Source of the DNA: Herbaspirillum sp. ST 5-3
Lineage (GTDB): Bacteria > Pseudomonadota > Gammaproteobacteria > Burkholderiales > Burkholderiaceae_D
Length of the DNA: 64,000 nt
Direction of reading: 5' to 3'
Assembly: GCF_004804275.1 (NCBI RefSeq)
Contig: NZ_STGI01000006.1
Coordinates: 248,001 to 312,000, forward strand
Within the stretch, counting starts at the first letter, position 1, and each line of letters opens with the position of its first letter. The notes under the pieces were generated by a model. The model was not told the DNA's origin and did not search any database. It worked only from the letters and a program-made list of their open reading frames with translations. Both the position numbers and the translations under genes were made by a program. Of this stretch, positions 1 to 7,297 are shown in pieces.

Positions 1-47
1 GCCCTCTCGCCGAGTTGAAAGTTCTGAACAAACATGATCCGGGGTGA
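1..47 (+). CDS. C-terminal end of an upstream gene (partial)
   Basis: An open frame enters the window from the left (first full codon at position 3) and stops with TGA at 45-47, three bases before the next start codon. The last 14 residues read PLAELKVLNKHDPG. That spacing is what one expects of an upstream gene in the same operon, but so short a tail cannot identify a family and could be a chance open frame. Confidence 0.3.
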   Translation, partial: PLAELKVLNKHDPG

Positions 48-50
48 CCA

Positions 51-923
51 ATGAGATTTTCCGAGGACAGGCTGGCATCGCTCGCATGCAGCGACGGCAT
101 CGAGCGCAGCATCCACATCTGGGAGCCGAAGCAGCCGCGAGCGGTCATCCTCGCGCTGCACGGCGGCATGGCGCATGCGGGAGACTATGTCACGCCGGCA
201 CTGTACTTCCGCGACAAGGGCTTCGCCACGGTGAGCTACGACATGTGTGGCCACGACCGCAAGAAGCGCGTCGACATTCCTTCCTTCGACAGCTTTCTGG
301 ATGACGGAGAATTGTTCCTGAAATGGGTGAAGCGCAGCTACCCCGGTCTGCCGATCTTCGTGATGGGCCATTCGATGGGCGCGCTGATTAGCACCTGGCT
401 CGGCCTCACCCGCTTCCCGCGCGATCGCGACATCAAGGGCTTCATCATTTCCTCGCCCTACTACGTCAATGCAATCAAGGTGCCGGCGCTGCTGGTATCG
501 CTGTCCACCGTGCTGGCCAAACTCATGCCCAAGGCGAAAGTGCCGCTGGCTTCCCTGACCGACGCGCTGACCCACGATCCCGACATCACCGCGCGGCATT
601 ATGCGGACGAGAAGGATGATATCCGCGCGACCGAAGTGACATTCCGCTTCGCGAACGAACTGGCGCAGGCGCAGGCAGGACTGACAGGAAAGCTGTCGTC
701 GTGGCCGTATCCGATGTTCGCCGTGGTTGCCGGCAATGACAAGCTGGCCGATGCTCAGGCGGTTGTGGCGATGTTAAAGACAGTTCGCCCCAACCTGCTG
801 GAATACCATTTTTATCCCGATAATTTCCACGAGAATTTCAACGAGCTCAATCGCGAGGAAATTTTCGCGAAGATCCAGACCTGGATGGAGGCGCGCCTCG
901 CACGTGCACAGGACGCGGCATAA
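51..923 (+). CDS. alpha/beta hydrolase, monoacylglycerol lipase/lysophospholipase type
   Basis: A 290-residue serine hydrolase of the Hydrolase_4 (monoacylglycerol lipase-like) type, probably cleaving an ester or acyl-glycerol. Visible landmarks are the oxyanion-loop strand LALHGGMAHAG near residue 35, the nucleophile elbow GHSMG near residue 106, an acid-region strand VVAGNDKLAD near residue 226, and a late histidine in FHENFNE near residue 262 that fits the catalytic triad. There is no signal peptide, so it is likely cytoplasmic. The start is supported by GGGGTGA just upstream. The true substrate cannot be told from sequence; the family also includes esterases and haloperoxidase-like enzymes. 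Confidence 0.85.
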   Translation: MRFSEDRLASLACSDGIERSIHIWEPKQPRAVILALHGGMAHAGDYVTPALYFRDKGFATVSYDMCGHDRKKRVDIPSFDSFLDDGELFLKWVKRSYPGLPIFVMGHSMGALISTWLGLTRFPRDRDIKGFIISSPYYVNAIKVPALLVSLSTVLAKLMPKAKVPLASLTDALTHDPDITARHYADEKDDIRATEVTFRFANELAQAQAGLTGKLSSWPYPMFAVVAGNDKLADAQAVVAMLKTVRPNLLEYHFYPDNFHENFNELNREEIFAKIQTWMEARLARAQDAA

Positions 924-1072
924 AGGCCCATTTCGGCAGGGAGCAGACTCGATAATGGTTTGCGGCAGAGCCTGGCCCCCTGTACTGCATGTCCGCACAC
1001 GGTGAAACGTGTACGCTCCGGCTGGACAATGTTCATGCTGCCTCGCGGTGCATTACGTTACATTCGGGTTCG

Positions 1073-1741
1073 TTACGGTTTGACTTTCAGCAGCGGACCT
1101 GCGGCATTAGGGAACTGACTGGTGTTCAGCACCTGCACTCCCGCGTTGTGTTCGCCATTGAAGGGAGTCACGGCGCTCGGGCAACCGGCAGCGGCGGCAT
1201 CCTGCGGCGAGTTGAACCACATGCCGAGATGATAGGTGTGCACCGGGCCGCTCTGCGGATTCGAGGTCGCATCGGGGAAGGCATTGTTGTGCACCGAAGG
1301 CGCCGGGGCCACGCCCGGTGCGACGATGAAGGTCTCCTCATTGAAACGACCGATGAATGTCGCGTGTCCGTTTCCGTTGGCATCGGTTTCGATATCCCCT
1401 TGATACCATGACAGGCCGAACGGCGCGTTCGGCACCTGGATCACAAAGAAATCGAACTCGGTCCTCGGCGGCAGCCCTCGCACCAGGACAGACATCACTT
1501 CGACCGGCCCCTGCGGCAGTATCGTGACGGTCGCGCTTGCGTTCGGCAGGCAACCGGCGTTGACGATGCCGGGCGAGCGCACCATTTCGAACAGCGCCGG
1601 CCCGTTGGTCGCGCCGGCCGATGTCGCGCCACCGGCCAGTGCAGCGGCAACGAATGCCGTCACGCCCAGCCGGCGAAATGCTGATGCCAGCGGCCGCTGG
1701 ATCGAAGGGGTATCTGTTTCGTTCGTAGTTGCGTTAGTCAT
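1073..1741 (-). CDS. exported protein of unknown function
   Basis: A 222-residue protein I do not recognise. The frame is open further upstream, but the ATG at 1741 is preceded by a strong AAAGGAG at good spacing, so I use it. The N-terminus has a polar stretch of about 20 residues, then a hydrophobic segment (VTAFVAAALAGGATSAGA) that looks like a signal peptide. The mature part is rich in Asn, Pro and Gly, with several Phe and Trp, and has beta-strand character and two cysteines (AGCLPN and AAGCPS) that could form a disulfide. It stands alone, convergent with the hydrolase upstream. A secreted beta-sandwich protein is a reasonable guess only. Confidence 0.7.
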   Translation of the reverse strand: MTNATTNETDTPSIQRPLASAFRRLGVTAFVAAALAGGATSAGATNGPALFEMVRSPGIVNAGCLPNASATVTILPQGPVEVMSVLVRGLPPRTEFDFFVIQVPNAPFGLSWYQGDIETDANGNGHATFIGRFNEETFIVAPGVAPAPSVHNNAFPDATSNPQSGPVHTYHLGMWFNSPQDAAAAGCPSAVTPFNGEHNAGVQVLNTSQFPNAAGPLLKVKP

Positions 1742-2240
1742 ATCGACCTTACTCCTTTCAAGATTGTCTGGAAGATCAAGGATGAAGGGTGCCAGCCGAC
1801 ACTGCCGCAAACCTGCATTGCGCGGCGCATACCGATCCACTCATGACACACGGTATTGCCGAGCCAGGCGCAGTCGGTACGGCAGGGCCGGCAAATGTGG
1901 CAACCCCGCTCCAATATAGGCAGTGCTGCTCAGGGTGGCTTGATGGATGTCGAACCCGCGCAGTTGATGCAAGCGCGGCGTACGCGGGCAATACAGCGTC
2001 AGGGAATTTTTTATTGCAGGAAGAATTGCTGCGTGGTGCGAATAAATTCTTGCAGGAGAACGATTGCACCGCTATTGATCGATGCATTGCATCAGTCTTG
2101 CGTCTGTCATGCATAATTGTTTGATGCGATCGATTCCGCAGCCAAGAACGTCAAGCATGTGAGACCTTTGGGCGAATGCCGCACTGCACATCCGCCTTTG
2201 CTATGATCGTGGGAACCATCGCGCATCGCAGGATCAAATC
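1742..2240. other. intergenic region, no gene seen
   Basis: About 500 bases between the divergent exported protein (minus) and the racemase-family gene (plus). Short overlapping open frames exist on both strands, but none has a ribosome site or a recognisable protein. The region should hold the promoters of both neighbours. The part from about 1990 to 2130 is visibly more AT-rich than the coding sequence around it, as is usual for promoter DNA. Confidence 0.6.
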
Positions 2241-2957
2241 ATGATTCATCACATCGGTATTGTCGCTTGCTCCGCCGAAGGTGCAGCGCTGTGTTATCGC
2301 ACCATCTGCACCGAAGGCGCGCGGCTTCTCGGTCCGCATGCCCATCCCGAAATCTCGATGCACATGCACTCGCTCGCCGACTACGTTCGCTGCCTGGACC
2401 GCAACGACTTGCATGGCGTCGCCGAGCTGATGCTCTCCTCCGCACACAAGCTCGCCAAGGCCGGCGCCGATTTCCTGATCTGCCCCGACAACACGATTCA
2501 TCAGGCATTCCCCCATGTCGAACCACAGTCGCCGCTGCCCTGGCTGCACATCGCCGAAGTCGTTGCGGAAGAAGCGGTCGCGCGCGGTTTCCGGCGCGTC
2601 GGCCTCACCGGCACGCGCTGGCTCGTCGACAGCGATGTGTATCCGGAAAAGCTCGCGGCGCGCGGCATCGCGTTTGTGCGCCCGAGCAGCGCCGAACGCG
2701 ACGAGATCGGACGCATCATCATGGATGAACTTGTGCTTGGTGTTTTCAGACCGGAGTCGGTTGCATGCTTCCGGCAAGTGATTGCACGCATGAAGGATCA
2801 GGGATGTGACGCAGTTGTGCTTGGCTGCACCGAGATCCCGTTGATCGTCCATGATGCGAATTCGTCCTTGCCGACGCTGGATTCGACAAGGCTGCTGGCG
2901 CGCGCGGCACTGAAGCGGGCGGTCGGCTCGCCGGTGACACCAATCGCGGCGGAATAG
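2241..2957 (+). CDS. aspartate/glutamate racemase family protein
   Basis: A 238-residue member of the Asp/Glu/hydantoin racemase superfamily, two similar alpha/beta lobes with the active site between them. The N-terminal strand HIGIVACSAEGAALCYR and the second-lobe motif VVLGCTEIPLI (catalytic Cys near residue 199) fit amino-acid racemases such as YgeA. The first-lobe motif reads CPDNTIH near residue 83, so the position that is Cys in classical glutamate racemases (xCNTxH) is Asp, with a Cys two residues earlier. YgeA-type enzymes also lack that first Cys (they have Thr), so activity may persist with altered specificity. It lies just before a convergent PadR gene. Confidence 0.85.
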   Translation: MIHHIGIVACSAEGAALCYRTICTEGARLLGPHAHPEISMHMHSLADYVRCLDRNDLHGVAELMLSSAHKLAKAGADFLICPDNTIHQAFPHVEPQSPLPWLHIAEVVAEEAVARGFRRVGLTGTRWLVDSDVYPEKLAARGIAFVRPSSAERDEIGRIIMDELVLGVFRPESVACFRQVIARMKDQGCDAVVLGCTEIPLIVHDANSSLPTLDSTRLLARAALKRAVGSPVTPIAAE

Positions 2958-2966
2958 GCGCTCGGC

Positions 2967-3272
2967 CTATTCGAGCACTTCCTCGGTCAGTTCGCGTATC
3001 TTCTTGCGCAGCTCCTGCAGCGCACGTACGCCGGTCTTCGTGGCGCGATAGTATTTGCGCCGCTTGCCCTCGATCACCTCGAACTGCACGCTCAGATAAC
3101 CGGCGCTTTCCATCGCATGCAGGATCGGATAGAGCGTGCCGGGGCTGATGTCGTAGCCGTGATGCTTGAGTTCCTCCATCATCTCGACGCCATAAATCGC
3201 TTCCTTCGCGGCGTGGTGGAGAATGTGCACGCGGACGAAGCCGAGAAAAACGTCCCTGAATATCGCAATCAA
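2967..3272 (-). CDS. PadR family transcriptional regulator
   Basis: A 101-residue winged-helix repressor of the short PadR class. The characteristic core is present: HILHHAAKEAIYGVEMMEEL (helices 1-2), then SPGTLYPILHAMESAGYL (recognition helix and wing), then a basic wing with GKRRKYYRATKTG and a C-terminal dimerisation helix. The start is taken as TTG at 3272, which gives the usual family N-terminus (DVFLGFVRVHIL); no strong ribosome site is visible. The gene lies on the same strand as the upstream six-heme cytochrome but beyond a strong terminator, so it is probably transcribed separately. Ligand and targets are unknown. Confidence 0.85.
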   Translation of the reverse strand: MIAIFRDVFLGFVRVHILHHAAKEAIYGVEMMEELKHHGYDISPGTLYPILHAMESAGYLSVQFEVIEGKRRKYYRATKTGVRALQELRKKIRELTEEVLE

Positions 3273-3282
3273 GATCTGTCTT

Positions 3283-3308
3283 AAAAAAAGGGCCGGATTT
3301 CCCGGCCC
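3283..3308 (-). terminator. Rho-independent terminator after the multiheme cytochrome gene
   Basis: Read on the minus strand, a 7-bp stem GGGCCGG / CCGGCCC with a 5-base loop is followed directly by seven T residues. It lies 17 bases past the cytochrome stop codon, a textbook position. Confidence 0.9.
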
Positions 3309-3324
3309 GAATTGAAGCTACCCA

Positions 3325-4512
3325 TTACTGGGCTTGCTTGTAATAAACCGGCTCGCCCTTGACCGTCGTCTGCGCAGGACGCGACTGGTTCTTGTTGAAG
3401 GTGTGCGTACGCAGGAACAGGCCATTGGCGGTCTGTCCTGTGCCCGGCATGTACTTCTCGACCGTGTACGAGGAATCGTGGCATTCCTTGCAGGTGTCCT
3501 TCGGCACGATCAACTTCGGAGTGGCATCGCTGATGTGCGAGGTGTGGCACGATGAACAGCTCAGGCGGTCCTTCACCTTGGCAGCGGTGTAGTGCGGCGA
3601 CTGGAGGTATTCCTGGTACTGCTGGTGATGTTTCGCAGCGTCGTAGAAACCACCTGCCTTCGCGATGTCGTCGGTCTTGAACATGCCGGCAAGGTCGCCC
3701 TTGTAGACGGCATCGATCTTGTCCTCCGGTTGCACGCCTGGGATTATGGTGTGCTCGGGATACCACTTGGTCCAGTCGTCGCCGGGCAGCCAGGTCTTGC
3801 CGATAACAGGACTTGGCAGATGCTCCGACGGGTTGCCCTGCGCGGTCTTGTACAGATCATTCTCACCGCGGATATGGCAGTAGCCGCAGACGCGCGTCTG
3901 TTCTTCGATCGATTTGCCCTTGAAGCTGTATATGTCGCGCGCCTTTTCGGACTTGGAGTGCTTCGCGCCCGGGCCGTGGCAGGTTTCGCAGCCAACGTTG
4001 TATTCGACCATCGACCACTTCTGCTCGGTCGGTTTGGCTGAGTCATACGACGTGAGGCGGAAGCCGGTCGAGTGACAGGTTCCGCAGTTCGTTTCCCAGT
4101 CGTTCTTGTTGCCGTAGTTTTCCCACGCCTTAGCGACGGCGTTCCACTGCTTGTCGAGGAAAAGGTGGCCGCCGGTAGCAGGATTCCTGACCAGGAAGCG
4201 CTGCTTCCATTTCGAACCGATCACAAACTCGACATCGTTCAAGGTGGCCGGTGCGCCAGTCAGGTTGATTTTGGTCGGTCCGCCGTTGCTCCACTGTTCA
4301 ACGACATCCTTGAGGATGGCCGTGTCCTTGGGGCGGATCATCTTGGCATGATACGACTGCTGCCAGCTCGCATAATCCTCCTCGTGGCATTCGCCGCATC
4401 GCTTGGAACCGACGAATTCGGGATCGGCTGCCAATGCAGCACCGCACAGCAACCAGGCCGTTGCGGCCATGGCAATCAGGCGCGGTCCGCGCCCCTGGAA
4501 TATGGACCACAT
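3325..4512 (-). CDS. six-heme periplasmic cytochrome c (cytochrome c554/NrfB-like multiheme family)
   Basis: A 395-residue secreted multiheme cytochrome. The ATG at 4512 is chosen because AAGGGAG lies upstream and a good signal peptide follows (AMAATAWLLCGAALAAD). Six CxxCH heme-binding motifs are visible: CGECH, CGTCH, CETCH, CGYCH, CSSCH and CKECH, with extra histidines (such as HSK and HQQY) that can act as distal ligands. This is typical of periplasmic electron carriers or multiheme oxidoreductases used in respiration of nitrogen, sulfur or metal compounds. No partner oxidoreductase is adjacent, so the redox partner is unknown. A palindrome similar to an FNR/FixK site lies about 130 bases upstream. 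Confidence 0.9.
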   Translation of the reverse strand: MWSIFQGRGPRLIAMAATAWLLCGAALAADPEFVGSKRCGECHEEDYASWQQSYHAKMIRPKDTAILKDVVEQWSNGGPTKINLTGAPATLNDVEFVIGSKWKQRFLVRNPATGGHLFLDKQWNAVAKAWENYGNKNDWETNCGTCHSTGFRLTSYDSAKPTEQKWSMVEYNVGCETCHGPGAKHSKSEKARDIYSFKGKSIEEQTRVCGYCHIRGENDLYKTAQGNPSEHLPSPVIGKTWLPGDDWTKWYPEHTIIPGVQPEDKIDAVYKGDLAGMFKTDDIAKAGGFYDAAKHHQQYQEYLQSPHYTAAKVKDRLSCSSCHTSHISDATPKLIVPKDTCKECHDSSYTVEKYMPGTGQTANGLFLRTHTFNKNQSRPAQTTVKGEPVYYKQAQ

Positions 4513-4642
4513 GACGTACTCCCTTCTCGTGACTGAAACTGGTTCAGCTGGCCGCGCCATGCGGGCGGCTCGGTCGAAAGAGTTGCTGTAGCGTGCCGAT
4601 ATCGATTGCCGATATTGTTGGTCGTCGATTCGCCGCCTGTCA

Positions 4643-4656
4643 TTGACGGCAGTCAA
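4643..4656. promoter_or_regulatory. candidate FNR/FixK-type binding site
   Basis: TTGAC-GGCA-GTCAA is a perfect palindrome that fits the degenerate FNR-family pattern TTGAY-N4-RTCAA. It lies about 130 bases upstream of the six-heme cytochrome start on the minus strand. The link to that gene is inferred from position and from the expected oxygen control of such cytochromes. Confidence 0.4.
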
Positions 4657-4764
4657 GGCATTCCGGATTGATATCGCATTTCGGAGGGCAAACTTGATGC
4701 AGATGAATTTCGAGCGGAAGTGCATATCGCCGCAGTTGCGAGAGCGCGCCCTGGCACGCACCTC

Positions 4765-7260
4765 CTACTGCGGGCGATTCCTGTTCAACCAGTCACGAAA
4801 TTCCGCGGCGGGAGCGGGCAATGCGTACAGATAGCCCTGCGCCATGTCGCATCCTTCGCTCTGCAGGAAGGATTGCTGGACCTGCGTCTCGACGCCTTCG
4901 GTCACGACGGTCATGTCCAGGCTGTGCGCCATCACGATGGTGGCTCTGACGATCGCTGCATCCGACGGGTTGACGGCGACGTCGCGCACCAGCGAGCAAT
5001 CGATCTTGATTTCCGAAGGCGCGAGGCGGCTGATGTAACTGAGCGACGAGTAGCCGACACCGAAATCGTCAATGGCGATCTTGACGCCCAGTGTCTTCAG
5101 CTCTTCGATTGTCGCGTGATTCATTTCGTTATTGTCCAGCAAGACTTGCTCGGTGATTTCGATGCAGACGCGTTTCGGGTCGAGGCCGGTTTCCTGCAGC
5201 GCATCCGTGACGCTTTGCACCAGGGTGCCGCTCTTGAACTGGCGCGGCGACACATTGATCGAGACCGCAATGCCTCGCCCCTTGTGAACCGGCCACGCCA
5301 TCGCCGAACGACACGCTTCGCCGATGACCCAGGTGCCGATCGCCGTGCTCAATCCCATTTCCTCGGCAAGGGAAATAAAGGTCTCCGGCGTCAGCAATCC
5401 GAGCGTGGGATGATTCCAGCGAATGAGCGCTTCCGCCATGAGCGGTGTTCCGTCCGCCAGCGAGACGATCGGCTGATAATGCAACTCGAACTCGCGATGC
5501 GCGAGCGCCGAGCGCAAGCCCGCTTCCAGCATCATGCGCTTCTGGAGGCGCGCGATGAGATCGGGGCGATAAAACTGCAAGTTGTTGCGGCCTTCCGCCT
5601 TGGCATGATAGAGCGCGCTGTCGGCGAACCGGAGCAGCGTGCGCGCATCCTGGGCGTCGTCCGGATACAGGCTTACACCCAGGCTGATGCTGATGCACAT
5701 CTCGTGACCCGCGATGTGGAAAGGCTGCGCGCACTCGGCGCGCACTTTGTCGGTGACGGTCAATACGTCTTCCGCCGAGCGGACTTCCGTCAGCAGCATC
5801 ACGAATTCGTCGCCGCCCAGTCGGGCAACCGTATCGATTTCGCGTATGGAGTCTTTCAATTTATGCGCGATCGCCTGCAGCAATTCGTCGCCCGCTTCGT
5901 GGCCGAGGCTGTCGTTGATCTGCTTGAAGTGATCCAGGTCGAGGAAGACCACCGCAAAACATTGCTGATGACGACGAGCGAACAGAATCTGCCGTTCGAT
6001 TTCCTCGCTCAGGCAGGCACGGTTCGCCAGCCCGGTAAGCGGATCGTAATGCGCCAGGCGTGCCAGCCGGTCTTCCACGTCCTTGCGCTCGGTCAGGTCA
6101 TGAATCTGCCACAGGTAGCACAGCGGCTCCTCATTCTGCCGCAGGAGGGAGACGCTCACCAGGGTCCACACTACCCGGTCGTCCCTGGTGCGGTAGCGCT
6201 TTTCGAACTGCGACGAGAGTGATTTGCCCGACAGTATTTCGTCGAGAACGGCGCGTTCGGACGACAGATCGTCATGGCAGCTGAAGCGCGCCTGGTCCGC
6301 GCCAACGAGGTCCGTGTCGGAATAGCCGAGCAGCTGGCAGATGGCGCCATTGACCTGCAGAAAACTGTTATCCAGGCCGACCAGCGCCATGCCCACCGGA
6401 GCGAAGTCGAAGACCTTCCGAAAGTGCTCTTCGCTTTGCCGGAGCTTTTGCTCCGCCGCCAGACGTTCCTGCACGCTGCGAAATACCATGACGGCGCCCA
6501 GCGAGTTTCCTTCCGCATCCTTGACGGGCGCCGCTGAATCGTCGATGGGCAGGCGCAATCCGTTGCGTGACACCAGCGTCGCGGCGAAATCGATGCCGAC
6601 CGCTTTTCCTTCCTGCAGCGCACGCCTGGCAGGCGATTCCACCACGGCTCCGGTTTGCGTGTTCTCGATGTGCGCCACCTCGCCCACATCGCGCCCGCAT
6701 GCCTCGCTCATTTGCCAACCCAGCAGGTCTTCCGCAGCGGGATTCATGAACTGGATTTTGCCCTGCTCATCGGTGGCGACGATGCCGTCCGCGACCGAGC
6801 GCAATGTCGAAGCGAACCATTGCTCCGAATCGCGCAGCTGCCGTTCGAGTTCGGCCTTGTAGAGCGCGACTTCGATCACGGCACGCAGCTCCTGCGGACG
6901 GAAGGGCTTGGTGAGATAGCCGTAGGAGGCCGTATGCGCTGCGCGCGCGACGGTGCCAGCATCGCTGTAGGCGGTAAGAAAAATCACTGGAATTTGCAGC
7001 CCGTGACTGATCTGTTCGGCGGCCTCTATGCCATCCATGGCACCCTTGAGGACGATATCCATCAGGATCAGGTTGGGCCGGAGTTTCCAGGCACGCTCGA
7101 CGGCGTCCTCGCCGGTATCAGCAACCCCGCACACCGTATACCCCATTTCTTCCAACTGCAGTTGCAGGTCCAGCGCGACGATCGCCTCATCTTCCACGAC
7201 GAGGATTTTTGACGAGTGTCGCTCGCCGATGGCGGTGGGCACCATGTTTGCATCTGTCAT
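4765..7260 (-). CDS. response regulator with REC-PAS-PAS-GGDEF-EAL architecture
   Basis: An 831-residue cytoplasmic c-di-GMP regulator. In order: a receiver domain (about 18-130) with phosphoacceptor Asp68 in LILMDIV and the KPF loop; two PAS domains (about 145-260 and 275-395); a GGDEF domain with intact RLGGDEF and metal-site DLDHFK; and an EAL domain with AEALIRW, ITEQVL, DDFGVGYSSL and EGVET. Both catalytic motifs look complete, so the protein could make or break c-di-GMP, with GGDEF perhaps tuning EAL. The histidine kinase gene ends only 37 bases upstream on the same strand, so kinase and regulator form one operon. Phosphorylation of Asp68 presumably controls output. Confidence 0.95.
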   Translation of the reverse strand: MTDANMVPTAIGERHSSKILVVEDEAIVALDLQLQLEEMGYTVCGVADTGEDAVERAWKLRPNLILMDIVLKGAMDGIEAAEQISHGLQIPVIFLTAYSDAGTVARAAHTASYGYLTKPFRPQELRAVIEVALYKAELERQLRDSEQWFASTLRSVADGIVATDEQGKIQFMNPAAEDLLGWQMSEACGRDVGEVAHIENTQTGAVVESPARRALQEGKAVGIDFAATLVSRNGLRLPIDDSAAPVKDAEGNSLGAVMVFRSVQERLAAEQKLRQSEEHFRKVFDFAPVGMALVGLDNSFLQVNGAICQLLGYSDTDLVGADQARFSCHDDLSSERAVLDEILSGKSLSSQFEKRYRTRDDRVVWTLVSVSLLRQNEEPLCYLWQIHDLTERKDVEDRLARLAHYDPLTGLANRACLSEEIERQILFARRHQQCFAVVFLDLDHFKQINDSLGHEAGDELLQAIAHKLKDSIREIDTVARLGGDEFVMLLTEVRSAEDVLTVTDKVRAECAQPFHIAGHEMCISISLGVSLYPDDAQDARTLLRFADSALYHAKAEGRNNLQFYRPDLIARLQKRMMLEAGLRSALAHREFELHYQPIVSLADGTPLMAEALIRWNHPTLGLLTPETFISLAEEMGLSTAIGTWVIGEACRSAMAWPVHKGRGIAVSINVSPRQFKSGTLVQSVTDALQETGLDPKRVCIEITEQVLLDNNEMNHATIEELKTLGVKIAIDDFGVGYSSLSYISRLAPSEIKIDCSLVRDVAVNPSDAAIVRATIVMAHSLDMTVVTEGVETQVQQSFLQSEGCDMAQGYLYALPAPAAEFRDWLNRNRPQ

Positions 7261-7297
7261 TCAATGCTCCCGGGCCGGAGAGTGGTTTGCAAGGATT

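Noticed and set aside
1776-2124. Small overlapping frames in the 1.7-2.2 kb gap
   Set aside because: No ribosome site, no conserved motif, and frames overlap on both strands.
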